Below the pieces are notes generated by a model. The model did no database searches. It saw only the letters and a program-made list of their open reading frames with translations, and was not told the origin of the DNA. Below, in pieces: positions 10,897 through 21,574 of a stretch of DNA of 64,000 nt (positions within the stretch are counted from its first letter, which is position 1; each line of letters opens with the position of its first letter). The stretch comes from Coriaria nepalensis (lineage: Eukaryota > Streptophyta > Magnoliopsida > Cucurbitales > Coriariaceae). The position numbers and the translations under genes were made by a program. The stretch is from assembly GCA_027186245.1 (NCBI GenBank), contig CP114498.1:7571501-7635500 (forward strand), in the 5' to 3' direction.

Positions 10897-10905
10897 CTTA
10901 TATAG
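10897..10905 (-). promoter_or_regulatory. TATA box of the intact UGT72 gene
   Basis: The minus strand reads CTATATAAG about 120 bp upstream of the ATG, predicting transcription start near 10870 and a leader of about 90 nt. The leader contains a long homopyrimidine tract on the plus strand (T-rich, 10804-10829). A (GA)n run (10916-10935) lies just upstream of the TATA box. Confidence 0.55.
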
Positions 10906-10935
10906 TGCTAGCGAGTGAGAGAGAGAGAGAGAGAG

Positions 10936-12559
10936 TTAGTTCAATGTCTTCTATTTGAAGAAATGATGGAAAATATAGAAAATAAGTTTTTTAAGACTGA
11001 ATTATTTTATGATTTTGACTTGGTCGACAATTTTGACTAGTCAAACGTGACTTGTAATAATTATGAAATGAGAAAATGTCAGTCATGGATTTCAATTGCG
11101 AAGGCTAATTTATATACTTCTCGAATATTATTAAAATTGATCCCCAAGCAAATATTTTTATTATTATTATATAGAAATTATCTTGTAGATAGAATTCTAT
11201 GCTGTCTAATTGGAGATCAAAATATGCTAATGCCTTCCGCTCCTGTCTCTAGTCAAATCTCCCTTTACTAATTACTCATTTCACCATGTTCATTGCTTTT
11301 TCTTTTCAATTTTTTGTTGGACTAGGTTATGTAATAAACTCTTGTGAGTAAATGAATCATCCAACACCGAAGGAATCCGACCGAGGAAATTTGGTTATGG
11401 AAGAAAAAATGGATCAGATCTGGACTGACTATTAAGAGCTCAAGTGGGTGTAGTTTCCTGGATCGAATTCGATCTTAGTGAGAGGTAAACTACTATATTA
11501 CTTTATTTTTGTGATTATGTTCGAAAATTGCTAACAGTTTTATAGCATGGAATTGAACTAGGTATAGTTTTTCAACTCCGCATAATAAAAGGTGAAACTA
11601 TTAAAAGAACTTGAACCAATTCTCATCAGTAGTATCAAAGTCAAGTTGGATTATCTTTGAGAAATCTGAAATTTTCTTTGATGCTTGATTACTGTACATA
11701 TTTGATATGCTTATTTATATTGATTGGATAATTCGTGTTTATTGTCCTCTAAAGTGTCTAGACTGCGTTTTTTGAGCATATTGTATAAATCTAAATCTTT
11801 TAGGTCTTGTTGTTTGATTAAGTTCCGGAGGATATTATCATTATATATAATTTAATTTTTTAATAATTAATTTATAATTAAAGCTAGTTAAAATTATCAT
11901 TTTATCTATCTAATTATCTATTTATTCTTAAGTATGATTAGTTAATTATTAAACGGTAAAATTTATAATTTAATTATAAATTTAAGCTCAAAATTATTTA
12001 ATTCCAGAATTAACCCTTAAGAGAGAAATCAATATACAATCTTCTATGAAAAAAATTTAGATTCAGTATCTATAAATCATGTTTCCAGCCGCTTATCCTA
12101 ATGAACTTCCAAAACAAAAGTTTTTAGCCTGTTTTACAAACAAACTGTGATGAGTGAATCAAAAGATCAAGTTGACATAAATAGAAGTTCATGACTGCTC
12201 AAGATTTAGATTGATATGCATATGGTCATCTATTAATATGGATAAAAATTCTTTATGACAAACAGTATGTTGATAAAAAATTAATTTATATCGGGTCCAT
12301 TGCTATAAATCCAATTATATAAAATATTTTGACTAAGATATCTATCTACATTAGTGATCTGGATCTAGATCACTTACGTTCATAATGCTAGTAGACCATA
12401 CCAGCAAGCATCAATCAAAGATTCTATACTTTAATATGTTGCGAACAATTTAATTTATTATATATAATCTTAATCTTCTCGTACTAATATAAGATTATAG
12501 TTACATAAATGAATTTAAAATTTTCTGATATTTATACACATTATTTAATAATAACACAT
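10936..12559. other. Intergenic DNA upstream of UGT72
   Basis: AT-rich DNA with no supported gene. Short open frames such as 11047-11271 look random. The right end grades into the copia-derived repeat shared with 28 kb. Confidence 0.5.
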
Positions 12560-13545
12560 TCAAATAATTATATAGAAAAATATCAATTTTATTAATACCA
12601 TAAAATTATACTTATTACATGTTTTATGTCACTATGCCTAACAAGCACATCCAACTTGGTATGTTCTTAACAACAGTATAATCATCGGTTACTGATTGTA
12701 GTAATATTATCGTTTGGCTTGTATCATCTAAAGTCTGGTATGTTCCCTTAAGGCTGGGTTCATCCTAAGGTCGGCCACATCATGGATCATTATCTCATGT
12801 ATTTTAATCAACATGTTATTAATTTGGATTAAGAAAATATAATTAATAAATTAGTGTATTAATCTTTTAATTTCCCCATTAACCCTTTAATATCCAATTA
12901 ACAAATTGGATTTTTTTTAATTATAAATAAATAAAAGTTCTTATGTAATTTATTAATTTCCAATTAAATCAATGTCACACTTAATTATGATAGCAGGGTT
13001 GTATAACATTAGATTTAACAAATCAATAATCATCATTTTGCCATGATTATCAAACTATAAATCCAATTACAATTTTACCCTTAAAATCGAAATGGTTTGT
13101 TTTCTATTTCCTTCAATGAATCTAAAGTGAGTAACTATCAGATCTTATATCGTGACCGTTTAGGTTCTACATCACGCAAATAGAAAGATTTCATAACACT
13201 TTATTTAATTTACCATTAATATTTATCTCATGATTAAATAACATAAATCTTTAAGTCAATATTGACTTCTACCATGTTTTAAGACTACCTGGGAGATAAG
13301 AAATTATGGTGTTCCAAAAGAACCTTATGTAAGTATAAATATATTTACATTAAATGATCTCTCGATCTTGCCAATATCTTAATTCATCCTATGGTATGAT
13401 TTGTGTCACAACCTAAACCTAACGTGACTGGCACATGATCCTATAGATCAATCCCCTGGCCACGTAAGCCTTCAAGTGTAAACCTGTAAACTTAGCAATA
13501 CATATATATATATATATATATGTTCACCAGGATATTTATATATAA
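12560..13545 (-). mobile_element. Copia-type retrotransposon relic, internally deleted copy
   Basis: This is a clear second copy of sequence at 28010-29745, in the same orientation. 12560-12770 matches 28010-28215, the minus-strand gag segment. 12775-13330 matches about 28985-29550, the leader/LTR side. 13400-13545 matches about 29555-29745. The junction near 12770 skips about 770 bp that contain the gag start in the longer copy. A segment of about 65 bp at 13335-13400 is absent from the other copy. The end around 13400-13500 has a GTGTCACAACCTAAACC-like motif that recurs in both copies, followed by a TA microsatellite (13500-13521). No coding capacity remains. Confidence 0.75.
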
Positions 13546-15200
13546 TAAAAATCGAGACTAAATAATATGTTCTACTAATTACTAAGATCCTTATACAAAC
13601 TAAATATGTTCAACGGAATGATCTATTAATCCACATGAGCTTTATTTACATTTCAAAAAGTGAACCGCAAAAGAATCAAAAAAAGTTCTTAACAACATGA
13701 CGAGGAGTGGTCAGCAAATAAAAAAAAGGAATGTGCTAACTCCAAATGAGATATACTAATTGCCGGACCGAGCATGATTAGCAATTTGGAGGAGGGAAAA
13801 AATTGATGAAAAATGAGGTGAGTCGAAACTCAGTGAATAAATATCAAATAGTTACATTTTTTCGACAAATTTCCTTTTGAACAAGTGTGATCATAAAATG
13901 AATAATTATCAAAGTTCAAATCTAATGTGCTAACTTCACCATAAGGAAATCTACATAAATAAGTCAACAATCATACTCTTGTAAAATCTCATCACATATA
14001 TTAAACATAGCAACTATATGATAAGTCATAACGAATTCATATCAGAAGTATATACAATCTCATATGTCAATTGTACTAAAAGAACACTCAGAAAAATAAA
14101 TCAACAATCCAAGCAAGGAAAACATCATGGTATAACTACACAAGCAATTCACATTATGAAACACTAGTCGTCAAAATTATATAATATATTATCATACATG
14201 GCTATAATAATAATAATATTCTTATGTGACTTCGCACACATTATATATATAACAGATCGAAGTGCACCAAGGCTAGCAATACTACTGATAGCTACCGTTA
14301 TCCTGACGACTTGCCCAACAATCATACAATACCCAAAAATTATAAATGCATCCATTTGACATATAATTCATTATACTTATGAAAATCATGTATTGATCAA
14401 GAATTCATATACATGTCATGAAATATGAATATATTTTAAAGTTAATGTGCAACTAATTTCATATAGGTTTGTCTCGCATGCCTTTTTCAAATTACATTTT
14501 TTTAAGTAATTTTTTTATAAAACCATTAATATGACGAACCATTAATTTTAATCACTTATATCCAAAGAGAAAATCATAAATACCATATCCAATCTATTAA
14601 TTTCCATAAAACAATTATCATGCATGAATGATTTGAATACCTTATGTAACCATATAATATTTACACACTGTGGAATACGCCAAAAGATTGTAGAATACGC
14701 CAAAAGATTGCAATGAACTACCTTAAGAGGACCTGGTAGAAGAGTCCCCGACAAACCTATTTCTGGAAACAACGAATCAATACTTATATAGCCAAATACA
14801 AATAAATAATAAGATATTATGGAACACTAATCACACCTCCAAAGACATTAATATTAGTTAGCCGGTATCTAAACTACTATAAAACTTAATATAGTTTCGA
14901 ACAACTAAAATATGTATGACTTTATCAAAATAATCCATTATAATATTCCCACGATTAATTCCAACAACAATTTGACCAATATCAACTTTAATCCCAAATC
15001 AACAATTTATCACATTCCAAGAAACCGGGCTCAATCCATACCACACGATTTCTTCCTAAATCTTAAGAACTTCGATTAATCCCTAATTATCTAAATTCAA
15101 TATAACATCCACCATTAATCTAGCAACACTTAGATTTACTATGCCCAATAATTACTCAATAGACCCACACCGAAATCATTATCTTCATCCGTTTGATTTC
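13546..15200. repeat. Degenerate repeat-derived DNA
   Basis: There is no gene. The composition, and phrases such as GGTGAGTCGAAACTCAGTGAATAA near 13818, recall internal regions of plant non-autonomous LTR elements, but I cannot define termini. A tandem duplication of GAATACGCCAAAAGATTG occurs at about 14672-14711. Several ORFs of 60-75 codons here (for example 14164-14355 and 14548-14772, both minus) have no recognisable homology. Confidence 0.4.
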
Positions 15201-15214
15201 ATCATAATCATCCT

Positions 15215-16591
15215 CTTTTAAGAAGCTGCAACTTGTAACTCTTTCATCTGCCTTCCAATCTTTTTACCTTCTTCTCCTTCAAATAATTCCGTAACCACTC
15301 TCGCTATGTCCTCCTTGCCCACAAGACCATTTTCATCTTCTTGCACTTTTGATCATAAAGCAATCTCCACCTCTTCATTGAGCACAACTGCACTCATTTT
15401 CTGCTTCGCATATAGTGGCCAAGCAATTAGTGGCACTGCATTCACAACGCCTTCTAGAGTCGAATTCCAACTGCAATAGGTCAAAAACCCACCCATCGAA
15501 CTGGGACCGAGCACTCTGGATTGCCGGGGCTCACAATGCCAACATTAGACCCATGTCTTTTGTTCTTTCCAAACCCATTTGGTAAGAAATCAAATGGATC
15601 ACTGACTATGTGCACTAAAATATACAGCATTCGCAACTTTTTCATTTCGGCGTCTAACAACCCATAAAAACCTTTGCACACTAATTTCCAACCCTAATGC
15701 TAACTCATTGATCTGGTTAGAAGTTAGGTCCCACCACTCCCAAAAGACACCTATAAAACCGACCCATTCGGCTGCATATCCAACCACTTCAAGCACTCTG
15801 ACCCATCTACCGATTCACCACTCAAATCTACATTCACGAGCAGGCCCACCGGATTAACCTGTAGCCCACTGAGCTTTTCCTCTACCATTAAACTTAATCG
15901 GCCCAGGCTCTAACTCTATGATGCTATTTAAAAGAACTCTCTCTGCCAATTTCTACCTTTTCGCATGATGAAGGTATGCACTGGTCTTGTATGATTTGTC
16001 TTTCAGATCTTGAACCGGCTCGAGTAAATCTTTTCCATGAAACGATATGCATTCGGGAAGATTAACCGGGTCCGAATGCTCCTTCTACTCATACGACATT
16101 ATTTCATCAAGCTTTGGCAAATAAAATAACAATGACAACATAATAGCTGAAGCCAGAAAGAAAATATAAGGCGAGATATTGAATTATCGGGCAATATCAA
16201 AAGCATCGATCTCGAAAAGATTGACGACTAATGCGACGAGGTTTCTTCCGGTGAGTGTTAAGTTCTTCGAGGCCTCACGAGAAGAAGGAAGGGATCAAAG
16301 GGCGGTGAGAGAGATTATGGACTCTATTTTTTTGCCTGACGGGGGAGGTCTGATAAGGTGATTGGAGTGAGTGATGGCGGGTGAGAGGGCAAAAAGGAGG
16401 GATTCTTAGGACTTATGCAGCAGCGATTTATCGGTGGAAACTAGGAATGTGACGGCGAAGTGGTGGCGGTGGACGAGTCGTTTGGCGAACTCGGTGAACG
16501 AGATTAGGTGGCCCATTCATTGAGTTGGAAAGATGGCTATGGTGGGTGGATTGTCTAATTGAGGGGTAGCTGTAGTTGGTGTTGCAGCCAT
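15215..16591 (-). pseudogene. UGT72-type glucosyltransferase pseudogene, copy 3
   Basis: The minus strand starts with an ATG at 16589-16591 and reads MAATPTTATPQL, then PPTIAIFPT followed by an in-frame stop just before the MGHLI segment that carries the catalytic His. Several further frameshifts follow. A recognisable internal part is NQINELALGLEISVQRFLWVVRR near 15640-15730. The PSPG region around 15400-15520 is present but damaged; the usual HCGW reads as HCSW where it is legible. The C-terminus ends at a KELQVAAS-stop equivalent near 15220, about 25 residues short of the intact paralogue. It is a dead duplicate, upstream (on the minus strand) of the intact UGT at 9351-10778. Confidence 0.85.
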
Positions 16592-17363
16592 TGCTGATTA
16601 ACTGAACCAAATCTTGTAGCTAGACAAGTGTAAAAGATCGTTACAGAAAATATGAAGAGACCGTTTGAAAGTGCTTATTTTTGTCAGGGTGCTTATCCTG
16701 TTGCTTTGTTAACATCCATTTATATACTGTTAAATTTTGCAGGACCCGTTTCTTAAACCGGACCACAAGCGGCAAGTTCCACCCTCTTCGACCCAGTAGA
16801 AAGTATGGAAGTGGCAGTTGCTTTTGGAATGTGATCTGAACCTTGTTGAAGGGATTTTTTTTTTTTTTTTTTTTGAAGTTTTATGTGGTACCCTACCTTG
16901 TGATTTCTCATCTTAATAAATGTGAAGCAAGATTCTAAACATACATCAACTTGGTTCTGGATCTTCTTTTCTCTCTCTCTCTCTTTTTTTTTCTTTTTTT
17001 CCTTATACATACCATCTTGAAAAGTACATACACCATGGCCTCATGTCAATTGGCATGTGCAAGGAAACTTCCTAAGGCGGAATCCCAAGCTGAGGAAGCA
17101 AGTGGACCTCTGAATAGGATTCGAACGAAGTTCTGATATATGCTAATTGGAGGTGGCCTGCTTTCTTAACATGGGAATCAGAAAAATATTGATTTTTTAA
17201 AGTTCAAGAACAGTTCATTGAATGCTTTACAGAATGAATTTAATAATCGCCTTATAATTTATATGGGTATATGGTAACATTCCCCATTGATAGAAATCAA
17301 AATCATGAATCTTTGGTGCTGAATCACCCTTTTCTTTAACGATCACTAATAAAAACCAGGCTG
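16592..17363. other. Spacer between UGT pseudogene and TBL gene
   Basis: It contains a T-run (16856-16874) and a CT/T tract (16969-17001). I see no supported gene. The 3' flank of the TBL gene lies at the right end. Confidence 0.5.
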
Positions 17364-19632
17364 CTATCTATACCTCTCGCCATTGATCAACATCTCCAAA
17401 ATCAAATCATTCCAAGAATCAATCGGTCCGGGCAAGCACCAATGCAAACAATCATTCTGCACTGCAATATCCTCCTTATCCTCTGCAAATGGATGGAACT
17501 TCCTGAACGGGCCCGGATGCCCGTCCGGTCTTAACAAAGAAAGACCCGTCGTGTCCAAAAGCTTCAACCGCAGTCCAACCTTGGACTTAACCGCTTTCCC
17601 AAACTCCTCCAACTCTATATTCCTCATCACACTATCTACATCCTTAATCCCTACCTCCCCTTCTTTGAAGGGCACCGTCCTATTACAATACCCTCCACTA
17701 AACCACTCTCCGTTCTCAAAATGGTCCGGTGTCGTAGTTCTCAAGAAGATGAACGGCTTCTTTCTGGAAGTTGTAATAAAATCAAACACCTTTCCAAGTG
17801 CTTTGCGATATGCATAATCAAACCCTAGTTCGGTTAAGTTATTTCCAGGGCAATAATGACAACCAACTATTGTATCATTCTCATAGTATATCGCCGTTTT
17901 GAAAAACCATTTCCCACCCGAAATCACTATATAATCTAAGCTACTGTATTGATCAGTCCAAACTTGGTCAATTTTGTCGAGATGAAGTTGGATTTCTGAG
18001 GTGGAAACTCCATTCATGTCTTCAAATATGGCCGCTTTAACTAGAAATGGGGTCCAAATTACAGAAAGAGTGAAGTTATGAGATGGAAAGTGCCATCTTT
18101 TGGATCTGTATTCTTCGTCGTGGTAGATCTCCACAGCTTGTTCGACCTATGGGGCATAATCAGTGAAATTTCTTATCAATTATACAGTTTGTGGGACCAA
18201 ATATTTATCAATATTAGATGGTAAGGAATTATGGCAGTGCTAGAAGACATAACGTGTTTATAGTTATCCAGCTAAATCATTAAAAGGTTTAGAGAGGACA
18301 TAAAGGTCACACAGACAACATGAGAGTTAACATCCTTCACTTCTAAGTTATCTATATAGCTAAACCTACTTGAAATAGACTGCTCATCTTACAATAATGC
18401 ATCGATCACTGTTTATAGTTAATGGTTTTAGAACTTACTTTTTGAAACTGGAATTTTGTATGTATTTACAGAACCAAACGGGATTTTAAAAATTAGAAAC
18501 GCTTATTAGATAAAATGGGCCTTAAGATGAAAAAATTCACTTTCCTTTGAAAAATGAAAAATCATGTAGCTTTGATATAACAATTTAGAACTTCAATGAT
18601 GAGATAAGTGGTGTCGTAGTGGATAGTTATCAACTCAACCCATTTTATCTAAAGTGTTTGTTAAGTTTAGTTTCCTACCATTCATTATCCTATTAAAAAA
18701 CATCTTTGGAGCTATGATATTGTCACCTGGGATAGGGTGCAGAGCAATGACTGGACGTGGTTACGTTGGATCGAATCTCCGACGAATGCCCATGATTTAT
18801 TCCTCATCAGATCGAGAAATCTGAGAGGATTGAACTTTGGAATCCAACACTCCCGTGGGCTCCATCGCCAGTGTAGATACTGCGAATCGGGCCGTCCGTT
18901 TCGCATACAATTTTGATGGTCTTCAATGAATGGACAGCTATCATTGGTGTAACTCGGGGCGGACGGGTTGGGAATCCAATCTCCGGAAAAGATATCACAT
19001 TTTGCAAAAACTACGTTGTGCGAAAAGTAAAAATCAGTGTCAAACATTATGATACATGGGTACAGAAAGATCTAAGAAAGCAGAGTTGCAAAGAATTTCT
19101 ATTATTTTGAGTTCATAAGAACAAAACTGTTTTAACTGTTCGAATTAAAAGTACAATCTGGTTAGGAAAGCTCCTGAAACTGCACCTTTTTTTTTTAACT
19201 TGCATACAAGTCAAGTTTAACCTACACCTGGTAAAATTGGAGACAATTTGAGTCTCAAGAAGAACAAGGAAAAATAACTTAAAACCAAAAAAATAAATAA
19301 ATCAACAATGATGCATGGCTTCATTGAAACAAGCAGGAAAAAGGAAAAAAAAAGGGAGAAAAGAAGATACTCTTACCATTGTGAGATGCTTGAGTTTCAT
19401 TTTCTGGGAAATCAACAAGGATGGGTGTTTGGCTGGTGGGTAAATTTACAGGGGATTCTGAAGTATCTTCAGAAAGAGGAGGGGGAGAGTCTACATCTTC
19501 AGAGAAAGTGAATGAATAGGATGAGAAGAGGCAAAAAGCAAGACCCAGTAAGATAAACGAGACAGCAAACTTCACAAAGACATGGGTTTGTTTGTAGAGC
19601 GATAATTGAGACCTGATAATTTGCTTCACCAT
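17364..19632 (-). CDS. TRICHOME BIREFRINGENCE-LIKE (TBL) polysaccharide O-acetyltransferase
   Basis: Three exons: 19377-19632, 18727-19010 and 17364-18146, all with GT-AG introns of 366 and 580 bp and a continuous frame of 440 aa. The N-terminus has a short basic cytosolic tail and one membrane anchor at about residues 21-40, typical of type II Golgi proteins. The TBL domain begins with CDIFSGDWIPNP at about residue 90. The esterase-like GDS motif is VGDSIQRN, with Ser165. The DUF231 end has DCLHWCLPG, with the conserved Asp412 and His415 completing the catalytic triad. Members acetylate xyloglucan, xylan, mannan or pectin in the Golgi. Overall wording is closest to the TBL19-27 (AXY4-related) group as I remember it, so xyloglucan or xylan is a guess. 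The ATG at 19630-19632 is the only one giving the anchor. The ORF is intact. Confidence 0.9.
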
Positions 19633-21574
19633 TTCTGTGTTTGCAAAGCAGAGTGAGACAGAACAGAGTAAGCAGAAGGAAAATAATTTTTTTTTTCTAA
19701 AAAGTATATAAAAATGTTAATGTCGAGATAATGATTTTAAATGCTCACCAACCAAACGGGTTACGGAGTTAGTTAGCGACAGAGACATTTTATTTAATCT
19801 GATTATGAGATTTTATTTAGTTTATTACAATGACTTCTTGTTTTCAATTATGTATAATAGAATACGATAAAGTTAGATAAATTTTAAATAAAATTTAAAA
19901 AAAAATTAATAATTATTGAAAATACCACTTAATTGATGAGTGTAGTGATGAATGTAATTTAATTTTAATTTATATATAATTATTTTTTAATTAATAAAAA
20001 AGATTGTGTTTTAAGGTTAATTAATATGTCATTCTTGAGTAGTTAATTACAATTGTTATCGTAGCATTTAAAATATCAATACAGGTTGTCAAGCATTTTG
20101 AAAACTCATACTCTCGAGATTCTAAACTATCTATATATAAATCAAAATTTGATTTTGAACTAAAATTTAAGTAATCTGAAAATTTATGATTCAAATTTAA
20201 GTTTTAGATGTAAATAAAATTACATGGGGATGAGATAAAAGTGTAAACTTTAGCGAATTTGATGTCTATGAATCCAAATTAGAGTTCGAGTTTACATTTT
20301 GGAATCAAAATCCTCTCCATTTTCGAGTTCGAGTTTTTTTTTTATTTTTTGGCCGAACTATATATGAAGTAGTTAGCTTCCTACATTTTTTCGGAATTTG
20401 CAGCTTATCATCAAAGGGTAGTGGAGGAATTTCTCAAATTTTCCCAAAAAAAAAAATGGAAATAAAAAAAAAAAAGTACAGAGAGTATAAGAAACTGAGA
20501 AATGGGGTATTTATGTGCAGGAAATAAAAAGAACAGGAAAGATGTAAGGAATTTATGTCATGAAATATGGACAGATTGTTTTTTTTATGCCCTCCAAAAA
20601 GAAACACTGGATAATGCCATTGTCCACAGACTCCCCCCTAAAATGAAAAAATAAATAAATAAATAAAAATAATTTATTTATTTATTTATATAAAAAAAAA
20701 AAAGTTTCTCTGTTCACACAGCTGTAAAGTCTCTATCTCTTACTATAAGAGCCACACAGGTGGGTTCTTCATGCATGTGTTACCATCAGCACTTTATATA
20801 TATTTTATCCCTAAAGTTGGAAATATTTTCTTTTCTAAATAATTAAATAATATTTAAGATATATTATGTTCTATTATTAGTTTAGAGAATATAATATTAA
20901 TATTTATGATGAGATTTAATTTACAAATATATGAATACCTGTATAAGAATTTTTCTATCAGTTTATATTATACACCGCTAAAAATCCTAACCTGACTTTG
21001 ATATTATGTTTAGGATTTTGGGAGAAAGCATGAAGTGAGGATTGCTATTAAGCTTTGCTACCATGTGAGCATTTTAATGGAGGAATATAAACTGACTTCT
21101 TCTTGAGGGTCTTCATCTCAGTCCAGTTATAGAATTCACCATCTTTTCATTGAGAAGATACTTGGGATACTAGGCTTGAGAGAGCTGAGACAATGTTGTT
21201 TTCCTACGTTGTTACTGAAAACTATGTTTTTAACATGATATTATTTTAAACCGAAAGTTGAAAGTGCAACTCTTGTATAGCATGTTGAGATCAGAAAAGG
21301 TAAACAAATAGGGAAAACAAGCTTTCATACATATTTTAGTTAGAAGAGAAAGAAACAATCAATGAAAGTTTAGAACAGACTGGCTGTTTATACAGAAACT
21401 GCCAAACTTACAAAGCATGGTGTCATGGATTTACTACATCTCTTCTTACGGAAAGGCCATATATGTTTATACGACGACGATCGGATCAATGAAAAACACA
21501 AATGAATTCATAAATACAAATAGAAACATACCTCGGAGATGATCTGAATAATCTCAAAAGAGCGTCAATGTTTA
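19633..21574. other. Intergenic DNA between TBL and EDR4-like genes
   Basis: Promoter side of TBL on the left and 3' flank of the EDR4-like gene on the right. Mostly AT-rich with homopolymer runs (for example 20446-20475), plus the inverted tetranucleotide repeat listed separately. No gene supported. Confidence 0.5.
20651..20689. repeat. Perfect 17-bp inverted repeat of ATAA/TTAT units
   Basis: ATAAATAAATAAATAAA (20651-20667) is the exact reverse complement of 20673-20689, with a 5-nt centre. It would extrude as a cruciform or fold as an AU hairpin. Both arms are tetranucleotide microsatellites, so a slippage plus inversion origin is likely. Confidence 0.7.

Noticed and set aside
9351..16591. 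Biosynthetic gene cluster around UGT72
   Set aside because: No neighbouring cytochrome P450, methyltransferase, terpene synthase or polyketide synthase genes; only UGT duplicates and transposon DNA.
17038..17136. tRNA-like B-box near GGATTCGAAC
   Set aside because: No matching A-box, acceptor stem or cloverleaf could be drawn around it.
17383..17817. Plus-strand ORF of 144 codons
   Set aside because: Antisense to the TBL DUF231 exon, whose motifs and splice sites are clear.
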